Assembly: GCA_964017185.1 (NCBI GenBank)
Contig: OZ024875.1
Location: 61,003,043 to 61,067,042, forward strand
Length of the DNA: 64,000 nucleotides
Reading direction: 5' to 3'
Origin: Rugalucina vietnamica
Taxonomy: Eukaryota > Mollusca > Bivalvia > Lucinida > Lucinidae
Position 1 is the stretch's first letter. The number at the start of each line of letters is the position of its first letter. A model generated the notes under the pieces. It saw only the letters and a list, made by a program, of their open reading frames with translations, was not told where the DNA came from and ran no database searches. Both the position numbers and the translations under genes were made by a program. Of this stretch, positions 10,266 to 22,274 are shown piece by piece.

Positions 10266-12066
10266 TATATATCCTATGAAAAGTCTGCTAAAATGTAGTA
10301 TATAAATTGGTCCTTGTTTCTTATTTATTAGTTACTTTCCAATGCATTGTATATTGTTTGTAAGCAAAAGTATAAAGTGCAGTCTCATTTTACAATTTTA
10401 CACTTAAAACCTCATGATCTTTTGAAAGTATGGCATTATTTCACTCAGAATTACCCAAACAACTTTTAAACTCTGCATATTATTGATACTCTGTCTAAAA
10501 TTTCCTAAGTATTACTCCCATTTATATGAAACTATAATTTATATTATGTTATTATATATCACAGGCAACTGTGTAGTGCCTTAGCAATACATGTAATTGG
10601 ATGCCATTTGAAGCCTTACAGGTCAATTAGCAGCCAATTTACAGGTAATTTTGTGAGGCAATGTCTTATTTGTCTGCATTTTGCTCTTATTTCTTAAAAA
10701 TATTGAAAGATAAAATCGCATGATTTATATATCTGAATATGGACCAATAGAGGATTGTCTTAGCAATCTTATGATGCCATCTACATCTCTATAGGGCCAT
10801 AAAAAACCAAGATGCAGTAACTTTTGTAAGTATACCCCTTCAATTTTTCCTCATTTTTTCTCTAATTATTTAAGTTTTCATACATATTTTTGAAAATTGA
10901 AATCACATAATTAATTTATTTGAACATATACAAAAAAACAGTTGTCTTGTATATCATTTTGCACCATTTTCAGCTCATTATGGCCATTTGAGGCCATGAT
11001 AGAAGGACTTTTGTATGTACACCCCATTATTGTTTCCGCATTTTTTCCCAATAAGTTTTACGCATGCATAAAATTATAAAAAACATTTAATCGTATGGTT
11101 AATATATCTGAAAACCAGCTAATGAGCCTTGGTCAAAGCAAACATTCAACACCATATTCAGCTATTTGGGGCCACCCGAGGCCGAGATACAAGAACTTAT
11201 GTTAGTATACCCCTTCATTTTTTTCTCAATTTTTGTTTGAGTATTTATGTTTTCAATAATATTTTTGAAACTTGAAACCATATTAATAATTTATATTATT
11301 ACACTGGAATAGATAATTGTCTAAACAATCATTTAATGCCATTTTCAGCTCTATATAATCATTGGTTGACAAGAAACAAGAACTTATGTAAGTATACCCC
11401 TTTATTTTACCGCATTTTTCCTCCATCTTCTATGCCTTCACAAAAAATTATTAGCTCTCAGAGTCACTTTGATTTATATATATGAATACAAACTTATAGA
11501 ACAAAGTTAAAGCAATCTTTTGATACCACTTTCAGCTATTCCGGCCCATCAGAGGCCAAGATATAAGATTTTTTGTAGGTATACCCCATTTTATTTCCCT
11601 CACTTTTTCTTTAATTATCTATGTTTTCAATAATACTTTTAAACTTGAAATCATTTTATTAATTCATCCGATTTCATATCAAAAGATAATTGTCATAGCA
11701 ATTATTTAGCACCATTTTCAGCTTTTTATGGTCATCTGATGCCATGATACAAGGACTTTTGTATGTATACTCTGCCATCGTTTCCACATTTTTCTTCTAT
11801 ATTTTTTACGTATTCATAAAAATCATTAATACATTTTATCATATGGTTTATATATCTGAATACCAACCAACGTCCCTTGGTCAAAGCAATCATTTAACAC
11901 AATTTTCAGCCATTTTGTGCCACCAGAGGCCGAGATGCAAGAACTTAAGTAAGTATACCCCTTTATTTTTTCCTCAATTTTTCTTTAACTATGTATGATT
12001 TCAATAATATTTTTGAAACTTGAAACCATATGATTAACTTATCTGATAACAAACCAATAAATAGTA

Positions 12067-12396
12067 TCCTGTAAAACCGGTTTAAGCCCGCCAGTAACTT
12101 TGTGTTACTGATCGTTCCAAGGCGATACTTCTGTGGTGGTTCTTTTTGTTTTATGTCTTGGTGTTTAAAAATTTTTGTGCTGTTGGCGCCTTATGTATGT
12201 TTTCATATTTTTAATTAAGTTAAGGTAACTGAGTGGCCACCTATTGGGAAAATAGCTGCTCATTCGGCTTACGATATGCTTCATGGTATGGGTGCCTGAT
12301 TGTTGGTTTGGTTTTTTCCCACCTCGGTTTTTGGAGTGGGAATCTCTTTTTGATTGCGCCTTTTCCTGATCTTTGCCTACTTGTACCTTTGTCTAA
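12067..12396 (+). repeat. Family M copy inserted in the 187-bp array
   Basis: It runs from 'cctgtaaaaccggtttaag' to 'ttgcctacttgtaccttt' and matches 38525-38850 closely. It separates two units of the tandem array, so it is younger than the array. Confidence 0.85.
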
Positions 12397-12734
12397 CAAT
12401 TGTTTGGTGCTATTTTCTGTTCTTTATAATCATTGTTTGACGAGAAACAGGAACTTTTGTAAGAATACCCCTTTATTTTTCTGACATTTTTTATCCATCT
12501 TCTGTGCCTTCATAAAAATTATCACCACTTAGAGTCATGTGATTTATATAATATTATATGAACACAAGCTTAAAGAACAACGTCAAAGCAATCATTTGTT
12601 ACCATTTTTAGCTATTCAGGCTCGTAAGAGACCAAGCTACAAGCTTTTTTGTGCGTATATCCCTGTACTTTTTCCACATTTTCCCCATATCTTCTATTAT
12701 ATATGCCTTCATAAAAATATTACAACTTTGAGTC

Positions 12735-12836
12735 AATTCAATTCAATTCAAACTTTATTTCACTCAATCCATCATATAAATGGCAATATGAGGTAATGTT
12801 AAACACTTTGACAATGGAGGCTCTAAAGAGTCACAT
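12735..12836 (-). mobile_element. Retroposon 3' tail-like fragment
   Basis: Read on the minus strand it ends with AATAAAGTTTGAA followed by repeated GAATT units, a form typical of 3' tails of non-LTR elements. No coding part is present. It interrupts a 187-bp unit. Confidence 0.4.
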
Positions 12837-13479
12837 GATTTATCATGTATATGAATACAAGCTTATATATCAAAATCAAAGCAATCATTTGACACCATTT
12901 TCAGCTATTCATAAGTATACCCCTTTTATTTTTCCTCATTTTTTTCTTTAATTATCTATGATTTCAATATTAGATTTAAACTTTTAAATCATAATGATTA
13001 ATTAATACGATTTCATACCCAAAGATAATTATCTAAGCAATTATTTTACACTATTTTCAGCTCTAAATGAGCATTGAATGACTAGAAACATGAACTTTTC
13101 TATGTATACACCTTTTATTTGTTTGCATTGTTCCTCTATTTTCAATGCATTCATCAAAATATTAATATTTTAAGTACATACAGACGCCAGTGACACTATT
13201 TTTTGCTCTTTTTTCAAAACTGATAGATTATTAATGCATTAAGTACATTCTACATCATGTGCAAAAATGAAAATCATATCTTCGTCAGAAATGCTAGAAT
13301 TTGATAAAATTTCAAAAGTAACTGTAAAATGTGGATAAGTTTGTTCTATCAATTTACCCCTGATTGCCAATGGCCAATTGATTTCACACACTATAAAGAT
13401 TTTTCTGTACCAGGTAGCTGAAAGGGCCAGTAGGCTATTAATCAACTTAGACAGACAAGAACTGTCTTGAGAAAAAAGT

Positions 13480-14065
13480 ACAAGTAGGCAAAGACCAGGA
13501 AAAGGCGCAATCAGAAAAAGACTCCCACTCCAAAAACCAAGGTGGGAAAAAACCAAACTACCAATCAGGCACTTATACCATGAAAACACTTCGTAAGCCG
13601 AATGAGCAGCTATTTTCCCAATAGGTGGCCACTCAGTTACCTTAACTTAACTAAAAATATGCAAACATACATAAGGCGCCAACAGCACAAAAATATTTTA
13701 AACACCAAGACATAAAACAAAAAGAACCACCACAGAAGTATCGACTTGGAACGATCAGTAACACAAAGTTACTGGCGGGTTTAAATCGATTTTACACGGC
13801 CGTAACCTCACCCTCAGCTTCTGCAGTGGTTCATAACATTTAGTTAGTTCTTCGGTCCTCGTGGTGAATCTCTAACTAGTAAATGAATCATCAAGAACAA
13901 ACAAATAAATCATGATAAACATCCTGATGAATCAAAACCCAGGACTCACAGATTCAGTAAGCTGCCCGACGATGGAGATCCCTGGGCGCCAAATAACTTA
14001 CTAACTCCGGAGCTAAAGAAAAACATCAGTTGGACCCCGGTGTTAGTTCTTGCACAAGACATAAA
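13480..14065 (-). repeat. Family M, long copy
   Basis: It is the reverse complement of 38278-38860 over its whole length, including the outer part with 'ccaggactcacagatt', 'gggcgcc' and 'ttggaccccggtg'. The short frame at 13239-13589 is a by-product. Confidence 0.85.
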
Positions 14066-14240
14066 AAAATAAAATAAAAAAATAAAGTGAAATAAAATAA
14101 AGATGAGCTGTGTTTCTGCTGCAAAGTTCAGGACTTTGTTTTACACATTTTTACATCCCTATAATTAGAAAATGGTTAGTTTGTGTATCTGTTAAATGGC
14201 CTAGACACCCGTTTTTCTCGCAGTGGGGCATTGTTCTTGA

Positions 14241-14360
14241 CCCGCATCATGAGAAAACTGGAATTTTGCCTATGTATACGAAAACAAAGGCGGAGATCAT
14301 CTGTGCAGTAACTGCACAGCTGATCAGCGTCTTTGTTTTCACTTCACGTATAGTACAGGT
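14241..14360 (-). mobile_element. Family P MITE, truncated after the palindrome
   Basis: CCGCATCATGAGAAAACTGG is followed by a palindrome around CTGTGCAGTAACTGCACAG and 'gcgtctttgttttcacttcacgtatagtac', then the family sequence stops. The arms differ at one position (CATCTGTG against CACAGCTG). Confidence 0.8.
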
Positions 14361-15605
14361 ATCGATAACACGCGGTCTGTTTGGAACATTAATGGAATTA
14401 ATTTCAACAGAATTTTATCATTATTCCATGTATTATCTTAGCTTATCTTAGGCTCAGATTGGTTGCACAAGCTTGATCAGAACTTTTTTCTTATCTTTCT
14501 TTTTTCTTTTTCTTCTTTTTTACTGCATATCTAGTATAATCTTACTACATGTAGTTGATGAATTTTAAATTTCAATGTAAAAAATGTAATGTAAACTATG
14601 AAACTCTTAAGTCATGGTTTGCATCCAACCTCTCGGGTTTGGATGTGCATAGGTTTTCCCAAGACAAAGGCTAACATCAGACATACCAAAGACAGTAAAA
14701 AGGCAATAAACTTGCCCTAATCCATTCATTTCCTGTAACAGTTTATTTTCCACATCCATCATTAAGTGATAGCAGATTATGCCTCCCTTTTGAAGATTTC
14801 CTGGAGAATGTTCCACTACTTAGGGCAGGGCATTAACTAATGACCGTGAAATGTATTCATGGCTGGAGATCAGGCTATTGGTTAAAATAAACAATATTTT
14901 CATAATTTTGGCCTACTATGATAAAGCAGACCAGCCCAAAAGGTGTGTAGCAAAGTTTCCCAGAGTGCTGATTAGATGTGTGTAGATGCCATGTTCTAGA
15001 ATCTACCTATTCAAGAGGATTACAGACATTTTGTATCATCAAACAGTTTTAAGGTTTATCTGACAATTAGATTTTCAAAAGAACTTCGATTTCAAAGTGG
15101 TATAACTCTTTTATTTATGGACAGATCTACATAATATTTGGTGGGTGGGTGGTTTGAAGTATGACAAAGATAAACGTATCACAGATTTGCTTAATTTTGA
15201 ACGGTTCTTGATCTATCAAGGATTTTGTTAGGGATGACCAATTAATAATGAACTGCATGACAAAATGTGCTGTATTTCTGCTTTGAGACACTATTTCGAA
15301 AATCCCTGATACATTATTGTAGATCTCTATCAACTGATGGCTGTCACAGAAAAAGGTACCTCTAACTGAAAACAGTTAAAAAGAAGATGCAACTAAACTG
15401 CAAAAAGACAATTAAAACTGTCTCATTGTGTCAACAAAAGGCTATAAAACATTCTCAACACATACATATATCAGTGGAAAGAACATTTTCTCTTCTTTCA
15501 GGTGACATGCAGATTATGCTTGTAACATTTTCCTAAGGTAGGCTAAATGCCTTTCAAAGATAACTACTGTCAATATTTTCGCGATAGGATTGTATGTCCT
15601 TAAGG
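14361..15605. other. Intergenic, no feature recognised
   Basis: Sequence is AT-rich with scattered short frames and no domain-like translation. A short T/C-rich stretch lies at 14485-14522. Confidence 0.5.
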
Positions 15606-15609
15606 ACAG

Positions 15610-15915
15610 AAGATTAATTTATCTGAAAACCAGCCTATAGAACCAAGTCTAAGTAATCATAAAACACCATTTCAGCTATTAAGAGCTGTCAGAGGCAGAG
15701 ATACCAGAATTTTTGTAGGTATACCTCTTTATTTTTTCCATTATTTTGCGTAAGTGTTTGCTTGTTGGTTTGTTTGTTTGTTTCATAACTTTTTCTTGAC
15801 ACTTTAAGCCTCATGATTATATATCTGACAGTGACCGACTTTACATTGTTTCAACATTTTTTTTCGATACCATTTCCAGCCTTTACCGTGAGAAGCTGAA
15901 GTACAATAACTTTGA
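15610..15915 (+). repeat. Two outlying degenerate 187-bp units
   Basis: 'aaaacaccatttcagctatt' followed by GTAGGTATACCTC at 15716-15728, and a second CCATTTCCAG near 15872, match the array at 10590-13140. The two blocks were probably one array before later insertions. Confidence 0.65.
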
Positions 15916-16180
15916 ACAGACCGAAAACGGTCAGCTGTATATACAAATTCCCAGATAGGCACAAAGACAGAGTGTAATCTCGATCAATGATAATGTTTCA
16001 AATAAAAGTATCTAAAACGCAAAGCTATAGATAAATTTCGAACACGCACATTGCTTGAAAGTGGGTGGGGTAACTTGGCATGACAAAACCCTACAATATA
16101 AAGGATTTAAAGCACTTTAAATACATTTTGAATTGTGTGAAGTTATTCATATTCAGAGTATTTGCATAAATGTGCATTGT

Positions 16181-16520
16181 TTTATTTATCAAAAAAAGCA
16201 CAATGACCCCATAAATGATGTAAAAATCTGCTTTGTATCGAATGCGTATATTCCCATGGTACCTCAGAACATGGTGTGAGTAAACCTATCTGCCAAAAAA
16301 ATTTCCAGAGCAGCCCACCTAAACCATTTATGGGAAGGTTAAAACTATTCAAAAATGCATTCAAACCAACTATAGCAGAAGATGTCACCTCCTTCAAAAA
16401 TTACCCTGGCTGGATTCTAGGGTAATAAGTACCTAATTGTTAATCTAGTATTTTACCATCTTTGTTTTGGAGTGGGAATGTCTTCCTGGTTGTGCCATTG
16501 ATCACTGCCTACTTTCACCT
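16181..16520. repeat. Family M variant: inverted GAGGTGACATC module plus direct tail
   Basis: 16181-16430 is the reverse complement of the module at 8770-8960. Immediately after, 'agtacctaattgttaatcta' to 'ctgcctactttcacctttc' is the family M tail in direct orientation. The two parts are thus in opposite orientation, unlike the copy at 8675. Confidence 0.7.
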
Positions 16521-16662
16521 TTCTTTAAGAGCAGTGAACATATCAATGAGAAAGGGGATGGGCCATGCCGCGGTTCAGTTGACGCTTCAAATTTGGCAGC
16601 ATGGAGCACAAAAACAATAACTGCAATTTGAAACTTTCAACAAGATAGTCAATAGTTTAGTT

Positions 16663-16818
16663 TAAACATATTTTATTGTCAAACTCAAAGGGGTTGGGCT
16701 ACAAGTTCTGACAACATTAATTACAGCCCGTCCCCTACAACATATTTACAACAACAGCACACATGGCAAACATAAACAAAAAGTTATACAATGCATATAC
16801 CTATTTTTCAAATATTAT

Positions 16819-16873
<55 letters not shown>

Positions 16874-18005
16874 GTAGTTTCAGTGTCAGATGTCGGTTTG
16901 GGGAAATCAAAACTGGACGAAGTATGGGACTTATTCGTCATACAGTGACTACTCAAAGCGCCTTGTATCCTTTATGTACTGTTGGGCAGCCTGAAATAGA
17001 AGAGAATTATCATCATCATTTAGAGTAGATTTTCCTAGAGTGGATTTTCCATACAAAATTGCATTTAAACTCAGAGGGTGATAATTGCGTGTATTTCTAA
17101 ACAAAATCAATCTTGAATCTCTATAGTTTTCGCATTCAAAGAAATAATGTTCAGCATTTTCCATAATATAACCACAACAGCAACTAAGTGAGTCAGTAAG
17201 ATGATTATGAAAGAGGTCGCATTTTAAGTCGCTGCAATTATTACGTAATCTTGCATGCAAAACTGCCAATCTCCTTTGACCTTTCATGAAATATGTGGGG
17301 ACATGAGTGTTGCCTAAGACTTCATTTTAAATGTACTTCGAAAAGATTTCTCTGATTGCATTGTTTAGATTGTTCCAATCAGACACAGATGATGGAATAC
17401 AGGATTTATGAGATATTTCGGTACGGGTATACATTGTTGAAATGTTTTGTCGATTGCGTAAAGGATAGTTAGTGACATCTCCAACAAGTGGTGGAACAAT
17501 ATCAGATATGTAGTCCGGAACAAGGTTGTTGGAGCATTTATACCTCAGAGATTTATACATAAAGCACATCTTTTGAAAGTATCTCCTTTTCGAAAGTGAA
17601 TCCCAACCACATTCCTGGTATAAATTCGGTATAGATGTAGATTTAGTTAGACCTGTGACGACTATACGGGCGGCTTCGTTTTGTAATCTTTCTAGTGCAT
17701 TTTTGTCCTGATCAGAACAACCATCCCACACAATAGAAGAATACTCTAACAGAGGTCTTACATATGAAACATGCATTTGGTTCAAAGCTTGTCGAGTAAA
17801 TCGGTATTTTAATCTTTGCATGGCACATAACACTTAATATGGTTTCTATGTGAGAATGCTGTTGTCCATTATATGATAAAGTTAAACCCAAATGTTTGTG
17901 GTTTTCAACAAAGTTAATGAGAGTGTTGTTAAAAGAAAAAGTGGGTATGAAATTAAGGGGCCTTAGAGTGAACAACATTGCAACCGTTTGGATAGTCAAT
18001 ACAAA
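16663..18005 (-). mobile_element. 5'-truncated, frameshifted non-LTR retrotransposon
   Basis: Minus-strand fragments in order: KTVAML-like 'TVAMLFTLRP' and 'HKHLGLTLSYNGQQHSHI' (about 17995-17830), then in another frame 'YVRPLLEYSSIVWDGCS' through 'DWNNLNNAIREIF' (17833-17327), then 'GQRRLAVLHARLRNNCSDL' and a zinc-knuckle-like C-C-C...H...C (GYIMENAEHYFFEC; 17287-16949). This is the RT thumb and C-terminal tail of a Jockey/CR1-type element. The catalytic YxDD part is missing upstream and there are frame breaks near 17820 and 17310. The 3' UTR runs to about 16663 and ends with a TGACAATAAAATATG-like word. A GA microsatellite lies inside it. Inactive. Confidence 0.85.
16822..16872. repeat. (GA)n microsatellite
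   Basis: About 25 uninterrupted GA units lie inside the 3' UTR of the retrotransposon remnant. Confidence 0.98.
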
Positions 18006-18209
18006 GACTAGTATTATCAATATTTCAAACATCGGTTAAAAGTTTCTGATCTCTGAATTCGTTCATTTCATCTTAACAACATCAAAAGTAGATGAATATA
18101 CTTTTGACAACATGACATTTTCTCGGCGACAGTTCCAAGATCATTTTCCTCCGAGTAGACAAACATCATCGCCAGCTGCTTCATTCGCAGGTCTGATTTA
18201 TAGACAAAT

Positions 18210-18434
18210 GAGCCGCCTCGTGGGAAAACCAACAATGTGGTTTTCGAACAGGTACGACACAAACCGGCCTGTACAAGCACAGAAAAGAGCTAGAAGCTTG
18301 AAATTTCGGATTTAAGTAGAAGAGGAATTGTACTATCCGAGTAGCGAAAAGAAAGGCGCTGATCAGCTCCGCGAAGCTGATCTGCGTCTTTGTTTTCGCC
18401 TATTTAGGCTGTTGGTTTTCTCATGAGGCGGCTC
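18210..18434 (+). mobile_element. Family P MITE, full-length, 4-bp target duplication
   Basis: Ends are GAGCCGCCTCGTGGGAAAACC and its inverse; the palindrome centre has lost a few bases (CAGCTCCGCGAAGCTG). Flanks are AAAT on both sides (18206-18209 and 18435-18438). Confidence 0.92.
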
Positions 18435-19013
18435 AAATAATCAGTGAGCACGATCAATGTTGTACGTCAACAGCTTCAAATTCTAATCAGACCGCTTTTA
18501 CGAGTCGTTGACAAAATTTTTGCCATATCCACCCAAGTCCGTATTGTCCAGTACTCAGTAGCATAACATGTCCACGCCCCTCTTCTAAAACTTTATTTGG
18601 AAACACACCTTTCTTAGACCGACAGTTAAAGGCGGTCGGAGAACGTTGAATATCGGTTACGGGTACAGTTGGACCGACCATAACTCTAATTAGCACTTGT
18701 AGCAATTCAATTTCAGGTGGTCATGCATGCTGGTGCTACGTCATACGGAACTAAATTAGACCCTTTAATGTTATTTAACTATTGTTCATTTAAATATTGG
18801 CTAATTAGTTCATTGTTCCAATTTATTGCACAGAGGTCTTGTATTTCATTCATATAAAAGTTTTTTTCTTGAATTGAAACCGTGTTGAAGCGATCTTTGA
18901 ATGTTCATATTCCTGTTTTAACTTTTGATTTAGTTCTTTTGGTTGTTACGTTTATTTTTGAATTCTACCGTGGTTTGTTCGTTGGCTTCTCTGTTTGCGG
19001 CGATCAACGTTCA
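18435..19013. other. Probable upstream region of the PPxY membrane protein gene
   Basis: No gene is recognised in it. The frame of the first coding exon is open back to about 18882 but has no ATG before 19014. Confidence 0.35.
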
Positions 19014-21086
19014 ATGAAACAACTGTTAGCTGCCTTCATACTTTCATTCTTTGGTAAGTCATTCTTCTGTATTATAACATTTTACCTGATAATCTGAAGA
19101 GTTCCCGTTCATCATGTACATACGGAAAGTCAAAATTATACAACATGATGTATAGCGAATCCAAATCACCCAGATTTACTTGCTACATGAGGAAGTGATG
19201 ATGTCTTCCTTTACCTGATTTTATTTTGCAATTAATTCGTAGATGACACTAACGACTTTGTCAATAGGCTGTGGAAAAGTAGCATCTCGACGTATCAGTT
19301 TTCTTTGTGGGCTTTTGCAGTCTTAAGAATCGAATCATACTCGTGAAAACGATACATCCATTTTATAATAGTATTTAATGTATTGTTCAGACATTGTAGT
19401 AAATCGCGAGTTATGCCTAAAGAGACCCCGTCCAAAGGTTTACTTGTCCTGTGATTCTTGCTGTGGTCCAGATGATGAACAGTAACGGTTGTGAAGATGA
19501 TACCACTACCAGCACAACAACAGAAACAACAACAGCGGCGTAGGTTACTCATTTTATTGTCTCCAATTGCATCTCGTAGACAGTTGAAAATGCAGTTCAG
19601 AACAATTAGCAAGGCACTTACTTATGAGCCTGTGCATGAGAAAACCAACAATTTGGGTTTCCGACCAGGTCTGACACAAACCAGCCTGTACAGTCACAGA
19701 AGAAACCCAGGATCTTGAAAATTTGGGTATAAGTAGAAGAGGAAATGTACTATCCGTGTAGCGAAAACAAAGACGCTGATCAGCTTCGCGGTTACCGCGA
19801 AGCTGATCTGCGTCTTTGTTTTCGCCCATGCAAAAATCCGGTTTTCTCACGATGCGGCTCAAATGGTCAGATACATTTTTCTTGAACCGGTGATGTTCAG
19901 GGTATATAAATTCAGTTGTGTAAGGCATTTACACACAACACGGACATAATAATAATAATAATAATAATAAAGCAGAAATTCAAACAATTCAAACAAACAA
20001 ACAAACATGTATCATGGAGCGCCTGGTGTTTAAGGAACGGTTAATTAAAGCGTTTTAGTCAACCCGGCAAAGAAGATGGGCTTTCTTTACGTTAGATTAT
20101 TTTTTCTTTAAGAGCTGAGAATGGGCCATACCGCAGATATCTTGTTTTCTTTTATGCCTCAGATTTTAATACAATGCCGTACTATATACATACATGTATG
20201 TTTCACATTGTTTTAGACCTCAATGGTGGGTTGTAGGGGTGTGTGGTGGCATCAGTATATTGCTAGTGGTCATCTTTGTCGTGGCGCTGTTAGTGTGTAC
20301 CAAGAAGAAGATGCAGGAAAGGATGCTAGCAACACGAGAAATGTCTTGTAAGGTGATTTTAATTCTCATTCTGTCTCGAAGTCAATTGCAAATTACTTTG
20401 GGGCTACTTTTTTCAGAAATTGAAAATACCTCATTTTTAGTGTGGAACTTTGGTGCTGATTGCAACAGTCCCTAGTCGTTGCTTTTTTCCTTTTTTAACA
20501 TTCTGTGTTAAAGATTTCATTGAATATTCGTCTGTGAGTCTAAATACATTTTAAAATAAAAATAAGTCGAAATTGGTCTAAATAATCCATCGGTTGTTTA
20601 TTTTAAAAAGAACATTCTGATTTTTTTCCCTGTTTAATAATTGTTGATAGTTTTTCTTTTGCAGTGGCACCTGCGTCGACATTTCATGAGACTTCATTTA
20701 CCCGAGCAATCACAGTGGAACCAGCACGACCACCGCCATACTCCATGGAAACGCCTACAGACAGACCGCCATCTTACCAATCACAACGATCGGCGAGAAG
20801 ATCAGGGAGGTACAGTGAAAGAAGTCTTCAAAATTCTAGAACTTTAGCACCATTAGATACAAATGTTTTACCCGCCATTCGCCCACCAGATTCAGGAGGA
20901 CTTCCGGATTACACAACGATGTGTCTCTCGGATATGGAAGAACCTACGCCAGAAAGTAGTTCGCAGATTAATACGCAGACAGTTTCGAGGCTATCTGACA
21001 ATAGAAGTGCTAACAGGTCGTCGTCGTTTTCAGTTGAGAGTCCAAGGTCACCACCCCCACCGTATTCTAGACATGCATATGAGTAG
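19014..21086 (+). CDS. Single-pass membrane protein with PPxY tail, WBP1/VOPP1-like (4 exons)
   Basis: I assemble exons 19014-19053, 19391-19481, 20217-20347 and 20665-21086. All junctions are GT..AG and phases agree (1, 2, 1), giving 684 nt, 227 residues. Exon 1 encodes MKQLLAAFILSFF, a signal-peptide-like start, before donor GTAAGT. Exon 2 gives a short ectodomain with Cys at C..(11)..CDSCC. Exon 3 gives PQWW, a membrane segment at about 49-71 and a basic KKK stop. Exon 4 is a Pro/Ser-rich cytoplasmic tail with PPPY (110-113), PPSY (122-125) and PPPY (218-221). PPxY motifs bind WW domains, e.g. of NEDD4-type ubiquitin ligases. The layout recalls WBP1/WBP1L and VOPP1; the family name is inference. 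Donor 2 (CA|GTAACG) is the weakest site. A family P MITE sits in intron 2. Confidence 0.72.
19626..19860 (+). mobile_element. Family P MITE in intron 2 of the PPxY gene, mixed-subtype ends
   Basis: The left end is GAGCCTGTGCATGAG, as in the copy at 2183, with which the left half is nearly identical. The right end is the GATGCGGCTC subtype, as in 45680-45914. The flanks (TTAT and AAAT) do not form a duplication. The palindrome is intact around GCGGTTACCGC. Confidence 0.9.
19930..20216. other. Intronic sequence with (ATA)n and GGGCCATACCGC word
   Basis: A short (AAT)n run lies at 19948-19971. GGGCCATACCGC at 20127-20138 is shared with 4617 and with a near-copy (GGGCCATGCCGC) at 16559. Confidence 0.5.
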
Positions 21087-21527
21087 AGCTAGACATTATC
21101 TGACAAAGAAATCTTTCGACAAGTCAAGGGCTCCAACATTACTTCACAGTATTTAATAGATCTAACCGCAACGTTCTGAGAAAGTTGAACCCTAAATTTT
21201 TCAACACTACCCTCGGAACCTTGCCGACCGTTTGTGTAAACATGATGTGGAACCATATCAGGGAACAACAGAAGTTTTCTTTCAAAATACCAATGCAACT
21301 GTTTAAAAAATGTTGTTATGATGGAATGTGTTTGTGTAAATAATGCCCAGTAAACAAGTACGAAATCCTTGAATGTTATGCATTACATAAATATGCTCAA
21401 CAACTGGGCCTCTGGGCTCCAGTCTTGCCACAGCATTTCCCTGTGTTTCTACCGTAACATAGGGGTTGGACGCTTTTTCAATGATGAGAACTTTGAATCA
21501 TTTATCCATGGTCGTTATGTGAACACG

Positions 21528-22274
21528 TCAAACCCTATTAGTTATCCCACCTTCCACAGGCATAATGTGACCTGTTACATACGAGGCTTGATCACTGAGT
21601 AGAAACATTGTCACGTTGACTAACTCATCAATGTCTGCTAGCCGTCGCAGTGGAGTCCGCCCTTTAAAATAGTCTATGGCTACTTTGGAGGTAAACCTCG
21701 TCCGTAATGACAGTGGAGTTAATATAACACCTGGATTCACACTGTTCACACGAATGTTGTACGGTCCTAACTCTTCAGCCATAGTTTTTGTTAACATATC
21801 CATGGCAGCTTTCGATGAAGAATAAACAGAAAGATTCCTAGCCACTTTGAGAGAGGCCGCACTAGACACATTAACTATGGACCCTCCATGCCCTCGCTCC
21901 ACCATTCCTCTAGCGACCACCTGAGATATATTGAACGCCGCTTTATAGTTAATATCGAATTCAATTTCCAGCAGTTCTTTTGTGACATCTAAGAAAGGGG
22001 TTGGGTATGTGATTCCCGCATTATTCACAAGCAGTTGTATAGGACCAATACTTTCTACCACAGTCCTAGTCTTGTCCCAGTCAGCTATGTCAACATTATA
22101 CACATCTATATCCGGGACTTCCTCCTGTAGACTGTCTAGATCTGCCTGCGTTCTACTAACTGCGTGTACTTTAGCACCTAGCGCAGCTAGTCGTAGGGCA
22201 ATTGCTCGACCTATACCTTTTCCTGCGCCCGAAACCAAGGCGTGTTTACTATGAAACATGATACATGTATTCAT
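21528..22274 (-). CDS. Short-chain dehydrogenase, L-xylulose/dicarbonyl reductase type
   Basis: The 248-residue classical SDR in a single exon catalyses NAD(P)H-dependent carbonyl reduction; L-xylulose reductase makes xylitol in the glucuronate-xylulose pathway and also reduces alpha-dicarbonyls. Seen: GAGKGIG at 16-22 (Rossmann dinucleotide loop), AVSRTQADLDSL after the second strand with Arg/Thr suited to NADPH, NNAG at 84-87, catalytic Ser138, Tyr151 and Lys155 (YSSSK), and the C-terminal TGHIMPVEGG. Length and motifs match the DCXR family of about 244 residues. The ATG at 22274 is taken; the ATG at 22259 (MFHSKHALVSG) is equally plausible and would give 243 residues. The gene converges on the PPxY gene, with 441 bp between stop codons. 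Lack of introns may reflect retroposition or family habit. Confidence 0.88.
   Translation of the reverse strand: MNTCIMFHSKHALVSGAGKGIGRAIALRLAALGAKVHAVSRTQADLDSLQEEVPDIDVYNVDIADWDKTRTVVESIGPIQLLVNNAGITYPTPFLDVTKELLEIEFDINYKAAFNISQVVARGMVERGHGGSIVNVSSAASLKVARNLSVYSSSKAAMDMLTKTMAEELGPYNIRVNSVNPGVILTPLSLRTRFTSKVAIDYFKGRTPLRRLADIDELVNVTMFLLSDQASYVTGHIMPVEGGITNRV

Larger units (their letters stand above)
10590..13140 (+). repeat. Degenerate tandem array, unit about 187 bp, interrupted twice
   Basis: About eleven units are marked by the pair ACCATTTTCAG and GTAAGTATACCCC roughly 40-55 bp apart, with starts of the second word near 10836, 11021, 11203, 11395, 11581, 11768 and 11955 (spacing 182-192 bp). 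Between units lies AT-rich sequence with 'ttgaaacttgaaatcat' and 'tcaaagcaatcatttg' words. The array is split by a family M copy at 12067-12396 and by a LINE-tail-like fragment near 12735-12836. The short 39-bp blocks carry stops in different frames in different units, so they are not conserved coding exons. Confidence 0.85.

Noticed and set aside
13239..13589. 116-codon minus-strand frame
   Set aside because: Mostly within the inverted family M repeat; similar peptides arise from the copy at 12233.
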